A DNA stretch of 64,000 nt from Melampsora larici-populina 98AG31 (taxonomy: Eukaryota; Basidiomycota; Pucciniomycetes; Pucciniales; Melampsoraceae). A program made the translations under genes and the position numbers. Below the pieces are notes generated by a model that saw nothing but the letters and a program-made list of their open reading frames with translations, had not been told where the DNA came from and did no database searches. Below are positions 58,340 to 64,000 of the stretch, in pieces; position 1 is the first letter of the stretch; each line of letters begins with the position of its first letter. The stretch covers positions 361,094 to 425,093 of the forward strand of contig NW_006768791.1 in assembly GCF_000204055.1 (NCBI RefSeq), written 5' to 3'.

Positions 58340-61300
58340 TCAGTTCAAGTTTTTCAAGACATCAAAAAAGATTGGATCACTTACAGGAACAGCACTAAAG
58401 TCCATCTGAGGAAAATCGTCATCTTCCTCAACATTCTCTTCTTCTCCTTCATCTTCTCCATCTTCTTCTGTTGGTTCACCTTCTTTTCTCGATTCAAGAT
58501 TTCCTTTACCCATCAATTTTAAAGGATTCCTTCTTGGATTAATTTCAAATGATTCATTATGATTCCTTAATCCTTCTAATAAGCTTTGTTCTTCTAAACT
58601 ACCAGGTAAACTACCTGGCATCGAATCACTTCTCATCCTATTAGGTACTTGATGATGTCTCAGACTCTCATCGCTTTCTTCTTCCATCACAGTTTCAAAA
58701 CTTCTAATACTTCCTACATCTGATTCTAATCTTTTCTTATGTGATCCTAAGTATGGTCCAGGTGAATCATCTCGACTTGTAGAAGTACGTTTGGGTTGTG
58801 AAACATTTAATTCGATCTTAGATGATTTCCGTCCTAATGATAAACTACTGGCTAATCTAAAACTTAATCTACTAACAGCTGTTGGTCCAGATTCATAACT
58901 TCTGGCACTTAAGGCTGGACTGATGGGTATAGATTGATTCGATTGATTTGGATTTCCAAAATTAGGTGAAAGTAATTCTTCTAAATCCACTTCATTTAAA
59001 ATCGTTCCTGAACTTGGATCTGATCTCCAAAAATTAAAATCCGTAAACTCGGGTAATGAATTAGATGATCGATTGATCGGTGGAAACATTTGATCCACTA
59101 AATCGGTCATATGGATATACGATGATTTATATCCTGTTAATTCTAATAATTCCATCTTCACTTCTCCATTCGAATCGATGGTAAAGATTCTAGATGATGG
59201 AATTTCAACCGTTCTATATGAAAGTGCATCTGTGATTCGATTTCCAAATCCTGCGTAAAACGGTTTTCGATTGGGTTTTCCAAATAATCTTTGAATATCC
59301 CTGAGACAGGCCATTTTGAAAACTTCTGGTTTTCTCATAATCACTTCTCTAAAATTCCCATTCGATTTCACCAAGAAAGAAAAACATAAAGTTGAGCTTC
59401 AATGCCAAACAAGGAGAAATCGTCCATATTTTTTGGATCCGAGATGACATACCTATGAAGACTAGTCATCAATCGATCCGGACTCATAATCACAGGTCCA
59501 TCCGGTAAAGTATACCCTAACTGATTAATCCCTTTAAGGTACTCACGAGTAGTATCAGCTTGACCAATAGCTCTAGAAGTCAAATACATAAGTTTATAAC
59601 CATTCTTCGCTATATCAGTATACAATTTAGCTACACCAGCATGAGTCCAATCTCGACCGATCATCGTGAAAACATGTCCAAGTGCATCTGATTTGGTGAT
59701 GGTTCCATCTATATCTGAAATACAGATTTTATAATCTGATTCCCATAAGAAGATTCGAGAGGTACAAACTGCATAACCTGAGTATGATGATCTAACTGAA
59801 AAGGAGACTTGATTCATTCCTTTTTTTAATCCAAGTTGTTTCTACAAGAAAAAAAAACGATCATAGTTTTAGGCAACATCTTTAGTTTTGTTTTACCCAT
59901 TTGGATTACATTTCAGTCTAAAAACTATCTCTAGTTGATCGGAAAAGTAGATGAGATTGCTTTACTTACCAATTGGTCAGATGTAAGTCTAAGGGTTTTG
60001 GCATAATGCTTGCGTGCTTCTGGTGGTGGTGTAGTAGGAGTGGTAGGGCTTTCATTTTTAGTGGCTTCCTGTCGTGGTTTGCCTTCAGCCGAGGTCGATC
60101 TTCGCTTATCAGTCTTTTGACCAGCCTAGAAGGAGAGAGTAACCAAGGATAGAGAGTAAGTGGAGTCAGAAAACCATTTGATTAACAAAGTACTCACTTC
60201 ATTCTCACGCGATCGATCTACCTCTAATTGAGCTGGTAATGATCTGGGTGAACCAGATGGAGAACTATTTGCACTTGAGTGAGATCTAAGTTTATCTTCA
60301 TCTGGACCTAATTGTTCATTATTTGAAGTAAATGCTACTTCTGAATGATGTCGAACATGATGAGTTTGAGTTGATGACAATTGATCATTCTTATACCACC
60401 ATCTTGACCAAGGTCGAGTATAACTCGGAGCAACAGGTGAGATGATAGTCGTAGGTTTGTCTGATTGAGATGGGTAAGTAGCTTGAGCTGATGATTCTGT
60501 TGAGGTTTCACCGACAAGGGTTTGATCCGACAAAGTGATCGTTGGGTCATTTGAAATTATCATGGAATCAGTTGAACTTTGATCAACTATCCGTACAGCG
60601 CCATTACTCAATCGTAATGTTTTAGTTTGACTTAAGCTCAAGATTGACTTTCGATAAATTCCAAGTGAAGTAAGAGCAGTACTAGCATTATCCCAAGTCA
60701 AGATTGAAAGCTCATTATATTTGATAATCAAATTCGCTTCTTGATCTAAAATTGAATCTTTTAAATCAGATGTAGTAAAATAATCTTCAAAACACATTCT
60801 ATTCTGATTAAATTGTTGAGGATCAAACGATTGTGGTCGAATAGAGTGATGATGATGGTGGTGTGAGGCTGATTCAAGCTTTCCATCAAATGAAGAGCTA
60901 TAGAAAGAGATTTCAAAGACGTGAAAGGTGCCATTGGATTCAAGTTTAAACCGGTCATATGTACGAACGCCATCAGTGCCTTCGATTCTCTCCACATGGA
61001 TAATACAATCCGAGTTATGATCAGATTGAAGGTTGTCGGCAAGTTGAGGCTTATCAGATGATTGATTCACGGGTTCTTTCTGGAGTGAGTCCATGATGAC
61101 TGCCACATTATGATCAATCTGATCACCACTGAGATCTTGATTAGGAGTAGGAGCGAGTTGATTATTGATCCGTTCTGAACAAGTTAGGAGGGCCTTTGTG
61201 AATTCCATGACGTCTTCTTCTTTTACATTTGTCAGCTCATCTCCCGGACAGATTATCCCGGTGGCAGGTGTAGGACATGAGGGGGGTTTCAGATCAAATG

Positions 61301-62474
61301 ATTTCGAAGGACTAGTCTTCTCTTGCATCGTAAAGTGAGATACGGTATTGGTACGTGAGAGATCATCTTCAGTATCCTCTGTCATTTTATATCCGTCCAT
61401 ATCTAACATTAAATCTCCAGGTGGTAGATTTGTACCATGATGAAGATGGTGTGGTAAAGCAGTATGAAGTTCAGCTTCAGATGAGATTTGAGAAGTAGGT
61501 GAGATTTGTGAAATTAATGGATGTGGGTCTTGCGCTCGAGCTGCTTGTCTTGATTCGTCACCATCTTCATGAGGAGATGCAGGGCCGGTTCGATCCGTGT
61601 CAATTAAAAGAGTCATGATAGGTAGTACATTCTCCGTACCAGGTGATTGATCTGCCTCTCGAGGTAATTCAGAGGAAGTCTGAATTTCGTCAATGTGATT
61701 CGAATTGAGTTCTTGTGATGTTTGAGATGATTTCTCTAGTTCCGAATTCTTCCGAGTCTTTTCAGCTGATGACAGAAGATCAGATTCACAAGAGTCCTGT
61801 ATCTTTTCGTTACATTCTGTTGGCCATTCTTGACTAGGATCGGTAGCAAGTTCACTTTCACCAAGGTCATTAAAGTCAGGTACTACTTCAAGATTGCTTG
61901 AGGTAGGATCACGTTTTGAAGTAGTCTCTACTGATTCCAAGCAAGGTGAAACCAATGGAGATGTTTGTAAATCATCTGGTAAATCTTCAACATCAGTCTC
62001 AAAGACAAAGAAAGCTTCTCCGGTTTCACCAATCTTCATACTGAATGGAGCAGGTTGATTATTAATCAAAATCCTAACCTAAACAACCAAGACAAATAGC
62101 AAAAAAGAGTTCATCTCAGTATCTTATTGATTAATGATTTTCTTTCTTTCTTAAAAAGTTTGCCCAAGAAAATGGAACAGACTAAAAGTATTTAAAGTTT
62201 TAATCAAATCAAATGAATATAGAAAGGTAAAGATTACTTTTCTTTCCACTGGTCGAAGTACACTTAATTTTCCAAATCTAACATGCCAAGGAGAACAAGC
62301 TAGATCTTCAATAATCGTCGTTTCATTTTCTTCTTCATTTGAGTTATTATCAGATGATGATGTTGTACGTTTGTTGGATACTACGATCACATCGATGGCC
62401 CCTGAAAGAGTAGCTGGATTGATTTCTTTATAATATTGACCTACTGAACTGATTGCTCTTCCAAGCCATGACAT
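58340..62474 (-). CDS. PAH1: phosphatidate phosphatase, lipin family
   Basis: Mg-dependent enzyme that dephosphorylates phosphatidate to diacylglycerol at the ER/nuclear membrane, setting the balance between membrane phospholipid and triacylglycerol. Minus-strand exons 62474-62238, 62078-60198, 60125-59970, 59841-59453 and 59348-58340 join in phase (1223 residues, longer than yeast Pah1). The N-LIP domain spans exons 1-2 (SWLGRAISSVGQYYKEINPA, SPWHVRFGKLSVLRP, VRILINNQPAPFSMKIGETG, FFVFETD). About 600 disordered acidic/Ser residues follow. The C-LIP has SYSGYAVC and catalytic DIDGT at 801-805. The Arg codon split at exons 4/5 restores LHREVIMRKPEVFKMACL. The C-terminal tail is strongly acidic, as in Pah1, where it binds the Nem1-Spo7 phosphatase. 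A GTAAGT lies 11 codons before the stop, so an alternative 3' splice is possible. Confidence 0.93.
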
Positions 62475-63251
62475 CCCAAAAGAGGTAAAGACGTAGGGTT
62501 GATGGGTTGGAACGTTTTCTTGATGAGAATGAGAATGAGAATGAGAAGAGTGATAGGATAGGATAAGATGGTATGGTAATCAAAAAAAAACTTGATCAAC
62601 AGTCAACAAGTCTCAAGATTGGTAAACTAGATTTTCTTAAAATACACTCTCACAATACATTTTACTAAACTACATTAATTTAAACCTCATCATCAAACTC
62701 TTTCTCAGAAAGATTTCTTGCAAATATACTCAAACTACTTATAATAAGGTACTATGTAGTATATCTGTTCAAATATTGTAAATGGTTTCTCATCATCCAC
62801 TTGGACTAAAAAAAAGTGATCTTACTCAGCAAAGGTATGCTTTGGTCTTGTACTTGTGAGATCAAGAATCTTGATTTCGATCATGATTAGATTCAGGAGT
62901 ATGTATACCAGTGTATCACAACAAAACACAATCTACTTTCAGTCTTTCAGAGTTCTAATTTTGAATGAGTTTATAGTCCAAAGTCAATCTTCGATACATT
63001 CTTTCTATCAAAGATGAATTTCCAAAACTTTTATTCAACGTTTGATTCCCCAGTTTATGTTTCTGTAAGACAAAAACCCTCATGAACTTTTACTTATGTT
63101 ATAAATTATCCGTTCACATACGAAAGCAAAGGTTAAATTCCGATGACTATGTATACACAAAGATCAATAGGTATGCTCACATTTCTTCAGAATGCGAATA
63201 AAATGATGATTTTGAAAAAAAACATATGGTGTAAACACTCATGTTAAATCT
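62475..63251. other. promoter of lipin gene and 3' flank of RRP8
   Basis: Contains a GAGAAT hexamer repeat (about 4 copies, 62525-62548) ~50 bp upstream of the lipin ATG, otherwise AT-rich with no ORF. Confidence 0.5.
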
Positions 63252-64000
63252 TTATCTACGTTTATAAATACAAGGCTTTAATAACTTTTCACCACGTTTA
63301 ATTAAATGATCAAGTTCATTTGGTTGATCATAAATATGATTCATGTTTAATTGGATTGGATTTTTTCGAATCGATTTTTTAAATTCGAATAAAATGAAAT
63401 GTGTATTTGATTGATCCTAATCGAAAGAAAAAAAAATACAAAACAAAATGAGATCAAATGAATTACTTTAAATTTTGGCGTAGGGGATGAGGGAAGGAAG
63501 GGCAGTGGTTTGGGATTCGGAAGGATGTTTGGTTAAAAGTTGGGTGCTTACTTGAGTTGGTGTTGAGAAACCTATTAGTTTTATAAAATCTATGAATTTG
63601 TTGATATCTACAAACCTACTGGTGACTTCTGCAATTTTTAATTGACCACTTTGATCCAACAAAAAAATTGATGATGATGATGAAATAGATACAAGTCAAA
63701 ATCAAGATGAATGAGTCGACCGGGACTTGATGAATGTGTTGATTGAGGATCACTTACCCTTGTTTTAAAATCCTACGAGCTTCTAGAATCATTCCTACCC
63801 AATTAGTACCCATTAAACTTAAACAACAAACAACTACATCTACCATCGCATTATCTACTGTATCTGATTGACAACCAGGTAAAGGAACCTATAGAAAAAA
63901 ATAATCAAATCAATCAGCTCAAATTGGATTGATTTGGAAGAAAGAAATGGAAAATGGAAGAAAGAAGATTCAAGTCAAAACAAAGAACCGTACCTTTGTT
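63252..64000 (-). CDS. RRP8: rRNA (adenine-N1) methyltransferase RRP8, 3' part
   Basis: Nucleolar SAM-dependent methyltransferase that modifies large-subunit rRNA (m1A645 in yeast) and helps pre-rRNA cleavage. Minus-strand exons 64000-63994 (7 nt visible, cut by the window edge), 63888-63758, 63648-63552 and 63416-63252 join in phase. They give VPLPG, VDVVVCCLSLMGTNWVGMIL, EARRILKQGG, LKIAEVTSRFVDINKFIDFI, DQSNTHFILFEFKK and the typical end LLKPCIYKRR, all characteristic of RRP8. The N-terminal half with the SAM-binding motif lies beyond the window. Confidence 0.92.

Overview
This window looks like nuclear DNA of a rust fungus (Basidiomycota, Pucciniales, most likely the Puccinia side; this is an inference, not proved). 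The signs are: many short introns (mostly 55-130 bp) with GTAAGT-like donors and pyrimidine-rich acceptors; AT-leaning coding sequence; small secreted and cysteine-rich proteins; and dense transposon debris (hAT, KDZ, CACTA, Tourist-like and TA-flanked MITEs, RecQ-like helicase remnants). A run of 100 Ns at 46727-46826 marks an assembly gap. All gene models were built by hand, by matching reading phase across GT-AG introns.

Left part (1-7 kb): a hAT transposon whose 8-exon transposase reads through without a break (306-3609). Its right terminus is visible at 3918. Next come a palindromic tract, an 818-bp CACTA-type foldback element with a TGA duplication (5061-5878), and a small secreted protein gene (6642-7165). 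From 7.2 to 11 kb the sequence is pyrimidine-rich, with no clear gene. It leads into a large serine-rich, low-complexity protein of unknown function (11185-16122).

Middle (16-35 kb): mostly intergenic, with a 305-bp Tourist-like MITE. A WIPI/PROPPIN autophagy-type WD40 gene (21549-23236) sits between two decayed RecQ-like helicase copies that point away from it. Further on are a secreted-protein gene (25532-26450), an 849-bp inverted-repeat element, an intron-bearing tRNA-Tyr (28003-28121), several MITEs, and a cluster of one intact and two broken copies of an 8-cysteine secreted protein (32761-35160).

Right part (35-64 kb): homoserine O-acetyltransferase (methionine synthesis), two abutting TA-flanked MITEs, a 1518-residue polyQ protein, a HAD phosphatase, and a KDZ transposon region with a transposase and two accessory ORFs (48807-55393). 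The window ends with lipin/phosphatidate phosphatase and the 3' part of the rRNA methyltransferase RRP8. The housekeeping genes share no obvious pathway. The layout is of single genes separated by transposon-rich DNA, as is usual for rusts.
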